The notes below the pieces were generated by a model. That model was not told where the DNA came from, did not search any database, and was given only the letters and a program-made list of their open reading frames with translations. DNA of 64,000 nt from NCBI RefSeq assembly GCF_958979055.1, contig NC_084888.1, forward strand, positions 33,785,804 to 33,849,803. The letters run 5' to 3'. The stretch comes from Alnus glutinosa (lineage: Eukaryota > Streptophyta > Magnoliopsida > Fagales > Betulaceae). The position numbers were made by a program, and so were the translations under genes. Within the stretch, counting starts at the first letter, position 1, and every line of letters begins with the position of its first letter. Below, piece by piece: positions 14,071 to 25,700 of this stretch.

Positions 14071-14938
14071 TTTGATATTGCGATTTGTTAACAAAAAGTA
14101 CAATTTTAAACCAAATTATAAAACATGAATCGTTTGAAATTACAATTTAAAAATGCAGATTTTTACATATTTAAATCGTGACCAAGGGAGTATGTTTTAA
14201 AAAAAAACATACAATTTTAAAATATACAAATAATATTTTCTTATTCGTGCAATATAATGTTAAAATTCAACATTATCTAGAAACAAGGGAGAGGAATGAA
14301 AGGAAGTCTGCCTAAGAAAGGAAATTTAACGTCCGTGTAATCTGAAAAGCATGATGTGAATACCTGGTCAAAGCTGCCGTCCAGGAAGTCGGCGCGCGCC
14401 GAGTATATATCCCCAAAACAAAGCACATGAAGAACACATAGTGTTTGACTTTTCTCTCTGTAAAAATTAGTTTCAAGAGTAATTAGTGAGAATTAACAAG
14501 GTTAAATCTCACATCATATATTAATAATCTCGTTAAATCTCAAATCATATATTAATAATAAAAATATAGTATTATTAATGGGTTCCATGTCAACTGCCTC
14601 TTAAAGTTTTGGATGATATTAATATTTCGTATTGACTAAGTTAACGAATTACAGATATAACAGTTTTAAACAATTAATATATGTAGCTGATAAGACATCA
14701 TATCAGGTTCACAATCACTTGATTGAATTTGAGATAAGTAATTTCTTACAATTATTTGTCTAAATAGGCCCCAAACTAAAAGTCTTAATCATGAAAACGA
14801 AGTCGTAGAGCATCCATGATGGTGAGAGTTGCATAGAAGACAAGTAGATCACTAACATACCATTTTAGTCACAGGGACCATACAATCCAGTACTCTACAT
14901 TAACAATATTCTAATTTCTAACATATTATATGATATTA

Positions 14939-15012
<74 letters not shown>

Positions 15013-16267
15013 CAATTTACAAATCCGGATGCATGCATGCATCATATGATGACAAAGCAAATGCAACACAAATAAAAACAGGCCAACAAAATACACAGCC
15101 CTTTTAGAACTATATATATTCTATCCTTTCTAGTTTCTACTATCAAAAGAGAGATTCAGCAGAGAAAACATATCAGTGAAAAATTATTGGTAAAACTGAT
15201 TGTAGGATGAATATTAATTATTCACTTGTACGTAATGAGTCCGAAACGTATTAAGATTTTTAAAGCAAGAAAAAAAATAATTAAGTTTTTCAAACCAACA
15301 CCATATTATATATAGTCAAGTGGCCAAGTGGGTAATAGACAATTAAAAAAAAAAAACTATAACTCTAGGACGATTTTTATCACCTACTAAATTTGACTTT
15401 ACTAATGGGTAATGTGACTAATGTCTAAGTAAAGATAATTATTATTTTTGATGACAAATGATGTTCCTGATTGACTTTTTCCCCTCTTAATTACCTGTTT
15501 AACTCTAATTTGTTTGAGACACGAATTCGATTGGCTAACTCGATCAATCACAGACAGCGGGGCATATGGGTTAATTAATTAAAACCCACGTTAGCCTCGA
15601 AAATCACCTACCAAAAGCAAATAGAAAATAGCGTTAATAGCTAGCTAGCTAGCATAAATCAAAATATCAAACAGTCAATTAGGCCAACTTGCAATTGCAT
15701 GTTCTGAAAGAGCTGCCATCATCATTGCATGCCAAATCAATAGTACAATTTCACTCCCGATTCGGTTGAACCGTTAGGATTGAGATACATATTTCTTATA
15801 TCTTGTTATGGCACCTATGTTCAAATCTCATTAAATTCAATTTTAATTGAACCTGACCTTAGCTAGCTACCCAGGAAAAAAGAAAATCAAATTTTGAAGA
15901 CTTTGGGGTTTCTTCCATCTTCTCTCTATTCATTTAATAATTAAATTTTGGAGATCGATCATATGGTACAAATCCTTTTTCGAACAAAATTACTAACTTA
16001 ACGGTCGAACCCTCCCCGCTCGCCTAGAAATTAATAGTATCATCTCAAAAAAATTAAATAATATAAGGATCCGGGAATTTGGAATCATTAAGGAGATCGA
16101 TAACGATGCAATTGGTCAAGTGTAAGTTAATTATCGATCCGGCGCGCAGCACATTTTAAGGGATAAAATAGGGGGTTTAAGAAGCATGCGGTCCACGCGG
16201 ATTAGTTAAGATAAGATTTACAGCAACTAGTGGACACCAAGGATTTGTGGGTCTCTCCAAATTAGCT
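14071..16267. other. Upstream spacer of the hydrolase gene
   Basis: AT-rich with no gene seen. It contains a (TC)n-(AT)n compound microsatellite at 14942-15012, a GCTAGCTAGCTAGC repeat near 15640 and the palindrome GGCGCGCGCC near 14390. Nothing here resembles a conserved coding exon. Confidence 0.5.
14942..15012. repeat. (TC)n-(AT)n compound microsatellite
   Basis: About 47 nt of TC repeat passes directly into about 24 nt of AT repeat. Confidence 0.95.
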
Positions 16268-16275
16268 TATAAATA
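16268..16275 (+). promoter_or_regulatory. TATA box of the hydrolase gene
   Basis: TATAAATA lies about 150 nt upstream of the probable start codon, in a CT-rich leader context typical of plant promoters. Confidence 0.55.
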
Positions 16276-16420
16276 GGCTTCCTCCCCCGGTTATATTCAG
16301 ATTTTGCTTTTAATCCACCTTCCCATATTTTCTCTTTGGTTTTCTCTCGGTGATTCAAAAGCTTCTTTGCTTCCCATCTCTCAAGTTTCGGAAGTCCTCC
16401 GTTTTGTCGGACGTTCCTTC

Positions 16421-19400
16421 ATGGTTTGTCGCTCTTTCTCGTACACTTTCTCCCATGCACACCAACGGTTTTGATATTGATTTTCTTTCCTTTTTTGGCC
16501 GTTTTCAGGCTCAGGTGCGTGAAACAGGAGATCATATCAGATATGAAGAGGTTAGCCGGCCGGTTTTTTATTTTTCGTGTTCTCTCTCTCTCTCGCGATT
16601 GATTTTTTGTTTTTTTTTTTTGGATAATTATCTTAATTTTCAAATGATCTTTGCAGGAGCATATATTGAATTCTCTTGGATTGAAGCTCTTCACATGTAG
16701 ATGGCTTCCAGCAAATCAAGAACCGAAAGCCTTGATTTTCCTATGCCACGGTTATGCCATGGAGTGCAGCATCACCATGAACAGTGAGTTTTTTTATTTA
16801 TTTTTTTATATAGATATGAACAGTGAGTATTAATTGTTCATTAACTTTATTTATTTCATATAAATTTTAAACCTAAAGAAAAAAAAAAGAAAAATCGATG
16901 AATTCGTGATGATCTTAATTTAATATAAGGTTTGCAATTGGATTAGGTACCGCAACCCGGCTTGCGAACGCGGGATTTGCAGTTTACGGTATAGACTACC
17001 AAGGCCATGGAAAATCAGCAGGATTGCAAGCCTTCGTCAACAACTTCGACGATGTCGTTGATGACTGCTCGAATCATTTTACAAGCATATGTGGTCAGAT
17101 TTTATTCTCTGTCTCTGTGAACATTAACCAAAAAAAAAAAAAAAACATTATTAATTATGATATGTAGTGTTTATTTGTTTGTTTCTTTTTGTTTTTGTGG
17201 CTGATATTCAGAAAAGAAAGAGAACAAAACAAAGATGAGATATTTGTTTGGAGAGTCCATGGGTGGGGCGATCGCTCTGCTATTACACAGGAAGAGGCCA
17301 GACTACTGGGATGGTGCTGTATTGGTTGCACCCATGTGTAAGGTATGCTCTTTTATTTTTACTTATTATTTTTTTTTTAAAAAAAAAATTATGGTCTTTT
17401 AACTTTTATCTATCATAGATGTAGTTGGTGTTATTCTCTTACTCTTATTTTTGAAATAGATAAGAGATAAGCAACAGAATAAAACTATATATATATATAT
17501 ATATTTTAAGTAGTTGACATAAAAAAAAATTAATAAAAAATAATTGTGATAAATAAATACAAAAAGTAGCATTATTCTAAAATTTAATTATGATTACCTC
17601 ATGTAAAATTCAACGTAGCTTTGTAAAAAATTATAATAAAAAATTAGATACCCAAATATTTTTCTGGACGGTGGATCTAGACCAGGCTATGTTTCTTTCT
17701 TCTTCATTTTACACTGTGAGTCATCATTCTTTTTAGAGACTTATTCTTTTTAATTCTTATTAAACTCTCTTTTATAAAAAATTTATTAGTAGATTTTTTT
17801 TTTTTTAAAGAAAAAATTAAATAGAGTTGGACGAAAAATAAACAGAAAAAGAGAAAAAAAATAGCATTTCTCCTTTTTTTTTTTTTTTTTTCGTCCGTTC
17901 ATATAGTTAGGTGTTTAGGGTCTAGAATCTATTGACTTTGAGGTGGGCCCTTTGGGCCCTTTTTCTCAAAATTATTTTTCTTGGTCAAAGACTCAAAAGT
18001 AAATAAGATAATGTATTGCTTTATATATCGTGCTAAGCGACAAATATTTAATTAACACGACTTTTCGTCAGCACTAAGCAAAAGGGTAATTATACTCTTT
18101 TTGAAAATATTTTTATGGATCAGATCGAATTCTTTAGAGTACTTATATGATAGGTTTTTTAAGTTTTAATCATTGAAGTTTTAATGAATTAATATAAACA
18201 ATAAACATGAAATAATATAAATTATTTAATTTTTTTAAAAAAATACACACTAGAATTATCCTAAAAGATCTGGAGAATTTTAATAGAAATAATATAAATA
18301 TGGTATAAGTGGCTTTTAAGTTAACAGCTACAAAATCAATATATATAACCTTATTGACCAAATCTAATTTATCAGAATATTAATTAATGGGCAATTGGGA
18401 AGCCTGTCAAGATTACCCTCCAGATTCAGTGTTGATAATTGGATAAATATTTTTTAATCCCATTTGAATTTGTTTTTCCATTTTTATATTATTTGCAGAT
18501 CGCAGATGACCTGAGGCCCCCTGAATTGGTGATACGAATTTTGACAAAGCTTTCCAGAGTAATTCCAACATGGAGAATAACCCCAACCCAAGATATCATT
18601 GATGTCGCCTTTAAAGTACCCGAGACGAGACGACAGGTACATATTTATCTATCTCACCCCTTGCTTCACTTTCCTTAAAAAGAGATAAAATAGGAAGCAC
18701 TGCTATTTATTACCAAGAAAAGTAATTAAGGCTAGAAATTTTTTTTTAATTTTTAATTTTAAAACAATGCTAATGTGTTAGGTTCAGCTAATATTTGAAT
18801 TAGTTATTGGTAAAACAAAAAATTCAAAGGTTGCTCAGGACTGTCACGTTTGCATTGCATAATAATTACAGGATAAAAATATAATTTCTAACATTACTCT
18901 TTATGAGAAGAAAAATGTTTAGTGTTCTACATGTTTAAGAGTAATAATGTTGTATGCCACATTTTTATTCTATTTTTATCACACTTTGCTGATGTGGCAT
19001 TGTCAATAGTCATCGATTTTTTTTTTTTTTTTTTAATAAGGGTTGATCCAAAGGAGGTTGACAGTGTTACATTAGTAAAGATGGAGAAAAGTGTGGTATA
19101 TAACGTTTCTCTATATTTTACTACAATTTTTTAGTAATGCTATAAACTATATTTTTATCTTACAATGTTGACATGATAGTCCTAACTAACCCTTTATTTT
19201 TTTTTTTTTAATAAAGACTGCTCTAAAATTGGTCAGGAGTTGTCACGTCAGTGTTATGAAATACAAATAGTTTTGATATGAAGTGACGTGCAGTCCATAA
19301 TTAATGGAATAATCAAGTTAATTTTTTTTTTTTTTTAATTTTATTTTACAATTATGATGACATTAACAGATTAGAGCCAACCCATATTGCTATAAAGGGC

Positions 19401-19894
19401 GGCTTCGCTTGAAAACTGCCTTTGAGCTATTGAGTGTCAGCACGGAGCTTGAGAAGAGACTTCAAGAGGTTTGTTGGTCATTTCTTCTTTATTTTATTTT
19501 ATTTTAATTTATTATTATTTTTAAATGTTTGAAATATTACGACTTTTATTATAAAATGCCTTATTAATTCAATTTTTTTTCTTCCATTTTTCAGGTATCG
19601 TTACCGTTTATAACTCTTCACGGTGAGGATGACAGAGTGACAGACAAATCAGTGAGTAAACTGCTTTATGATGTGGCCTCCAGCGCAGACAAGACCTTCA
19701 AGTTATATCCAGACATGTGGCACGGTCTACTCTATGGAGAGACACCAGAAAACTCAGACATTGTTTTTCAAGACATCATCAATTGGTTGGAGGAGAGATC
19801 GAGCTTAGGAAATTCAAGGTTGGAGGGGGAGCATAAGCATGAAAATGACGACTTCGATTTCTCAAAGGCTAAACAAATGCCAAAAAATCGCTAG
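16421..19894 (+). CDS. Monoacylglycerol lipase / caffeoylshikimate esterase-like alpha/beta hydrolase
   Basis: Serine hydrolase expected to cleave monoacylglycerols or related esters. Exons: 16421-16423, 16509-16550, 16657-16783, 16947-17093, 17212-17342, 18499-18636, 19370-19468, 19595-19894; sum 987 nt, 328 aa, the family's usual length. Landmarks: HG oxyanion-type motif (HGYAMEC, residues 46-52), nucleophile Ser122 in GESMGG, Asp near 242 in HGEDDRV, His272 in MWHGLLYGE, and YGIDYQGHGKS. Start choice: ATG at 16421 is split from GCTCAGGTG by an 85-nt intron, giving MAQVRETGDHIRYEE. The alternative is an unspliced start at 16455 (MHTNG), less like relatives. No signal peptide is visible. The closest Arabidopsis relatives, from memory, are MAGL proteins at At2g39400-39420 and At3g55180-55190. 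The true substrate is unknown. Confidence 0.9.
18937..19112. mobile_element. MITE copy in hydrolase intron 6
   Basis: The left end AAGAGTAATAATGTTGTATG and the right end GTGGTATATAACGTTTCTC are inverted. The interior has GATGTGGCA and a T-run followed by AATAAGGGTTGATC. A related copy starts about 20 nt further on (19131) and a weaker one precedes it (about 18768-18903). Confidence 0.45.
19131..19262. mobile_element. Second MITE-like copy in hydrolase intron 6
   Basis: It starts TAGTAATGCTATAAACTATA and carries TTGACATGATAGTCC, a T-run with AATAAAGACTG, and TTGTCACGTCAGTG, parallel to the copies at 3699 and 18937. The right end is unclear. Confidence 0.35.
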
Positions 19895-19989
19895 GGCTGG
19901 ATGGTGAATGAATATAGGCCAGAGAAGAAAAATTTGTAGTGAAAAAGCATTGGTGATGTGATTATTATGGTTTTATAACTGAAGTCTTA

Positions 19990-20219
19990 GGGCACGTTTG
20001 GGTATACCATTTTTTTTTTGTATTATATTTTACTGTTTTTTACTATATTCAAAATTGTGAATACTAAGGAAATATATTTTTAAAATTATGTTTGGATGGT
20101 TTAGACAAAATTGAAAAAAAAATTAAATAAAACTGGAGTAAAATTCAAATTTAACAAAACAACTCAAACATGTATTTAAAAAATAATAATAAAAAAAAAA
20201 ATGTTATCCAAACATGCCC
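19990..20219. mobile_element. Harbinger/Tourist-like MITE
   Basis: A 230-bp element whose ends GGGCACGTTTGG and CCAAACATGCCC are inverted with one mismatch. It is flanked by the trinucleotide TTA on both sides (19987-19989 and 20220-20222). TTA/TAA duplication and GGGC...GTTTGG ends fit PIF/Harbinger non-autonomous elements. It lies just after the hydrolase stop, possibly in its 3' transcribed region. Confidence 0.75.
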
Positions 20220-20610
20220 TTAACTACCGCAGAAAGAAAACAGAAAATAAAGGAAGAGAAAAGAAATTCGTGTATGATTTTTATTGGAGGTGTTTGATAA
20301 CGTATAGTTTTGTCTCTTGATTGAAAATTTGTTTTAATATGATATAAAAGTGGAAATAGTTTTACTTTTTCTAAGTGTTTTGTGTTAAAAGTTGTTTGTT
20401 AATGTTTTTACTTTCTTGACAGAAAGAAAAATTGAAAGAAAGTAATTGTTAGCAATAAAACCGTATTTATACTTTAATCGTTTACTACAACTATCACAGA
20501 TTCAAGAGAGAGATTACAAGATATTATTTGCATCCCTTTTGCCGTTGTCAAATCTTTTGCATAGAGAAAGATTATTAAGTATTAATATGGAAGTAAAAGA
20601 TCACTACCGG

Positions 20611-20790
20611 CAGGGGCGGAACCAGCTTATGGCTTAGGACCCACCGACCCAGCCTCCCAAGCCATAAGCTAGCTCCCCAAAAATTTTAAAAAATTTCTTA
20701 TATATATTATGAGATAGACCCTCAAAAATTAATATCGCCCTCCATTTTCTTTTTTAATCCTCACACTAAAATTCATGGTTCCGGCCCCAC
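20611..20790. mobile_element. Short repeat with CAGGGGCGGAACCAG ends
   Basis: The left end is CAGGGGCGGAACCAG and the right end, read on the other strand, is near GGGGCCGGAACCA. It is one of at least five loci in the window with this end type. Non-coding. Confidence 0.5.
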
Positions 20791-22050
20791 CCCGCCCGGT
20801 TAGCGGTTGCAAGGCTGCAACTTAAATTGCCTGCTTCAAACAGAGACTCAAGCCAAAAGAAAAAAATTAAACGGAATTGCTCGACACCACAAGGGAGAGA
20901 GGGCTTGACTTGTGCAATTTATTTTAATTCTTTTTAGCTATGACAGTCCCACATCAGCGCATGAGCTGCCGTACGTAAAATTGTTCATACAACTAGCATT
21001 TTTCTTACAACAATGAACTAGAATTCACAACTATAGAAATCCCAAGTTTAAAACAGCAACATCCGAATTTCTTGTTCATTTCTAACTGCAGAAGTTTCTC
21101 ACTGTTCAAATTTTGTGCTTAAGTCATGCAGTAATATTACATTCCATGATCCAGCAGGCTTATGTGAGTTTTTACTACCCAGATTAGTGATAGATAAGAA
21201 CAAATCTAATCGCAGTGTGGGCTTTAAACACGTACACCGGCAAGCGCATGTAGCGGTTAATTAACATAATTCCATGAAAAGAACACATCAAGATCATATG
21301 ACTAATTACAACAACAGAAAATGCTGTCTGGCAGGTGAGGGGATTGTATTTCCTCTTTTCCCATATGCCCTAGCCGTCCCAACAACATAAATGTCCCTCC
21401 ATGTCTCGTTCCAGAATCAGGCAAGATCTTGTTGCTTTGCCCAGCATGCGCCGTCTACTTAGTACTAGCACAAAAAGCAACAACCCACGTGGGTTCGTAC
21501 AATGACCTGCACATGCAAAAAAAAAAAATCTTGCATTCTTAAAACCCTAACCGACACTGAGCAAAACTAGAATTAAAAATTGAAGACGGTAAAGAGAACT
21601 CAGTTTTCCTGTAATTCCTTGAATTTTGGAATATAATTCTGTTGTTATGGGGGGGTTTTTCTTTTTTGGTCTTTAATAGTCTATAGTTTGTTTAGTACCT
21701 AAACTTATCAAAATATCACTCAGTTCCACATTAATAGTCTTAATTATGTTAGTAAAGTGGGTCCCAACTGCCTATATAATAAGCTCATGTAACCTGCCAA
21801 TTTTTTTATCAGTTGAATGAAAAGATCAACAGCAAGTTCAAAATCTTCTTTCAGGATCTAATTGCCTTCTTTCCTGGTGAGAACACCATGGAAACCTAGG
21901 CTTTTATTCTTCTTTCTTTCATTCTTCCTTAACACATTGAAATCAGACCTGATGTTTGTACCTAGGGCAGACTAAATCTAAAAACTTGGGATCAACCTAT
22001 AAAAACCTCCTATGATTTTCCAAGTTCCTACTCCGCTAGGGCTCAACCAT
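20791..22050. other. Spacer between two convergent genes
   Basis: No gene seen between the hydrolase and SAP130 3' ends. A 14-bp palindrome AACCCACGTGGGTT containing a G-box core (CACGTG) lies at 21482-21495, but no promoter context is visible. Confidence 0.5.
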
Positions 22051-22300
22051 TTTTTTTTTTTTATAAGTAAGAAATTTTATTAAAAAAGCGTAAGGTGCCC
22101 CTAAGTAAACAAAAAGTATACAAAAGAAAACCCATAGCCAACCCACAAAGGAAACCAACAAGCCCAAAAAGAGCTAAACCCCAAAACCCAAAAGGAACAC
22201 CCAAGAAGCAGCCCACAAAACAACCCAACTAAACCCACAAGGAAAAAACCCAAAACCCAAAATCAAGACACCTCAAGACCCACAAAGGCTCTTTTGGCGA
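22051..22300 (-). mobile_element. LINE 3' tail, antisense, 5' truncated
   Basis: Read on the minus strand, the sequence ends GGGGCACCTTACGC, TTAATAAAATTTCTTACTTA and then poly-A, much like the tail of the LINE fragment at 24868-25016. The adjoining stretch up to about 22560 has a short open frame and may belong to the same insertion, but I do not recognise it. Confidence 0.5.
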
Positions 22301-22755
22301 GCTATCAACCAGACCTAAATATCTATGTCACATCAAATCATAGCAAAGCAGTGCTAAACTTTAAAGATTCTGCATCAAGTCCTGGCATACAAAGACAGGC
22401 GAAGCCAGCCAGCAAATAGATCCAATATGTCCCCAAAAGCTGAAACTGTTTTGAGGCAAAACGAGGACCCATTTGATGGGTCCACCGTTAGCTCGAAATC
22501 CCAAGACCAACTGAATTTCAAGGAGTACGAACATTTCAGCATTCTCCTTCATGCATGTTAAGCAGTCACATGAACATCGAGAAATATCTAACAGTACATT
22601 CGAAATATCTAACAGTACATGTTAATGTCCTGCTCCCGCAAATAAGAATGCTACTAGGTCAAGCAAAATATCCAAAAAAACAACAATAATAATAGATATA
22701 CAAATAAATAGATAAAATGAGAACACAAAAGGGGCACCTTTAAGTTGAAATTTTC

Positions 22756-25700
22756 TCAAATGATCTTATTTCGAACTTCTTCGAGTTTCTTCAATATCTC
22801 TCCAGGAGTTCTATCCAATTCATCCGCAATTTTTCTCTGCAAATCCAAAGGCAATGTTGGGAACTGCTCACATAGATCTCCATCAATCACATCCTGCAAA
22901 ATAACAATTTAAGTTAGGCTATAACTAATGGAACCAAAAAGATCATGGAAGGGCTCAGGAAAAAGAAAAATTAAGGAAGCAAGCAAGCAAGCTGGAACAA
23001 TAAAAATTTCTCTGGTTCATCACAGGAAGTTAAAACATGATCACCACAACGACCCCTAACATTTTGGAGAAGAGGTTATGTTCTATTATTATACAAGTAG
23101 TGTCAGCATCAATAGTAGTAATTGTAAATAGCTACATAAAACTATGGTCAATAGTCACATAAAGAGACTGTCTTATAGATCAAAGATCGATTCAATTGAT
23201 TAGCTACATGCAGTTTAAGGGCATATTGACATCCTGGAAAAAACCATACTTTTACAAGACAACTAAAACAAAAACCAGTCATATGCAACATTCAACCGAT
23301 GATAATAATTGAACTAATCCTTAAAATCCACTGACCATCCCCCAAGGAAACTTATACTTGTACGGGAAAGATTTCAAGACTTGAGTTAAATGCGATATTA
23401 AAATTTGACCATTTCCAATACCAATTTACAAGTGAAAACTTGCCCTAGAAATGACTAATTTTCTTACATGAATATCAAACCTTTCATACTGTTCAACAGC
23501 ACTGCTCTATATAAGATGCAGTAGACCTATGATCCATACTGGAGCAAACAAAGTTTAAGACCAATGAAGGGTAAAATTCCAGAAACTCTGACAAAAGAAG
23601 ACAAAAAAACAAGAGCAATCTTAAGAAAGATGGAGCCTTTTATTTTAAAAACCAAATGAAAAGAAAGACATGAATATTAACACTCTTACTAAGTGAAAAG
23701 AGTCATTGAAGAACCCAATAACGTTAAAACTTGATTATCCTGTATGAATGATTATGTGGGACAACAGGTAATACAAGAGAGAATAATAAATGCATATTAC
23801 CTTAACTGGAAAATAAGCAGATCTATAACCCATATGATCTCTTCCACACAAAGGTGGATGTTCCTGCCTCATATACATCTCCAAGTGAGAAAAGAAGTCA
23901 ACATCGTCACGGGACGTGAATGCTAGCAATGCCCCCAAGCTCCCCATCACTGTGCCATATATGAGGCACTCTCCACCACCTGGAATTAAAGATGCCTTCT
24001 GCAAACAAGTGACCACATCACCAGCATGAAACTGCACTATCTCCTCTACCTTGTTTGGAGCTCCATTCAATTTCCCCTGCTCCCATTTTATTTTCCCACC
24101 AGTTGGATCTTCTTCTATCTCATCTGAAACATCCTGCGGTAATCGCACAAAATAGATGTTCCCGAACTTGTCTGCGCCTGCCATGGTGTCAAAATCTATG
24201 TGGTATGATGCAGTAAGCCATCTTGGAACAGAATCATCGGCAAATATGTACAGTTGATTCTCATCCCGTCTATACTTGCAGTAATGGAAGGACTGCAGAT
24301 AGGACACCAGAAGATAGTCAGTTAAGGAATAATGAAACAAGAAAAAAGTTAAGGAAGAACAGGTCTCAGCACAAGCCACTTCCAGACAGTATACGCCACA
24401 GGAAAATAAAAGACCAGGATATGGATTACATGGATTCCACTTACCCAGCTAAATATTTGGGTGACCACCCAATGGTTTTAGCAAATATGGTATACGGTAT
24501 AATATCTAACAGCAATGCGCCAACCATAATGTAAAACCACAAGTTTTTCAATTCATGCATCAGGAACATATAGGCATTATTTGGTATCAATGTCACTGAT
24601 ATGTATAATCCAATATGAAATAGTATGTACCAAGATTTTGTGTAACCAGAATCACCAGATCACCATTTTTTTTATGTTTCTTCTTTAAGCTTCACAAAAG
24701 GTTGTCAAGACAACTATACCCATCACCATTTTCCCATGTCCTGCCTATGTAACACTAGGCATTTTATTTTTATTTTAGCTTACATACAGTTATTTAATGC
24801 TCCAAAACTTGCTACTTATTAAAGTGCTTCATGTGGTTTAAATTTTCACTGGTTTGAAGGGATTTTTTTTTTTTTGATAAGTAAAGTATATTCAAAAGGC
24901 GCAAAGGGGCGCAACCCATAGTACACAGGACGTATACAAGAAGCCCCTAATTCAAAGAAAAAAGAGAGCACCTATCTATAAATTCAAAAAAAAGAACACT
25001 CATGCATAAGCTGAAATGGTTTGAAGGGATTTTTGTCAAATTACTATGCCTCATGTAACAGAAAGGCTGGACAGCCAAGAAACAGAACATTCATAATATG
25101 TGCAAAACTAATACAATGATGTTCTGAAGAGAGCGGCAACATAATGGAACACAAACAGTAAGAAATGCATGACTGACTAAGGTGATCCCATGGACACACA
25201 ATATGGGATATCAATTCAGATAATTTAGCCTGAACCATCACAAAAGGTGACCACACTAGCGAGAAGTAACAAATTTCTAGGCTAAGGACAAGAGGAAGAC
25301 AAAATGACAAATTATGGGCCTGTTTGGTAATGTTTTGAGAAGTGTTTTGGGTTTTTAGTTTGAAAAGAATTTTGATAGGGTAAGAATTGAAAATTGATTT
25401 GGTGGGGGCCACTTTCAAAACAGTGTTGTATGTGGGGTCCACAAAAGAAAGTTGTTTGGTAAAATTTTGAGAAGTGTTTTGGGTTTTGAAAAAAAAAATG
25501 AAAAATTAATTTTACAAAATACTAAAATAAAATAAAATAAAAAAAACAATTAAAAAAAAAAAACTGCTGCCATTATGGTGGTGATCTGAAGGCCACGCAT
25601 ATGCATCCAGCGGCCACCGATATGTCTGGCGGCAGCCGCCATCAGGCAGCGGCAGAACCACCCCAAATGTTTTTAAAATATTTTTCTGTTTTTGTGTTAT

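Noticed and set aside
21482-21495. G-box palindrome as a promoter
   Set aside because: It lies between convergent gene ends with no TATA box or downstream exon, so it may be chance.
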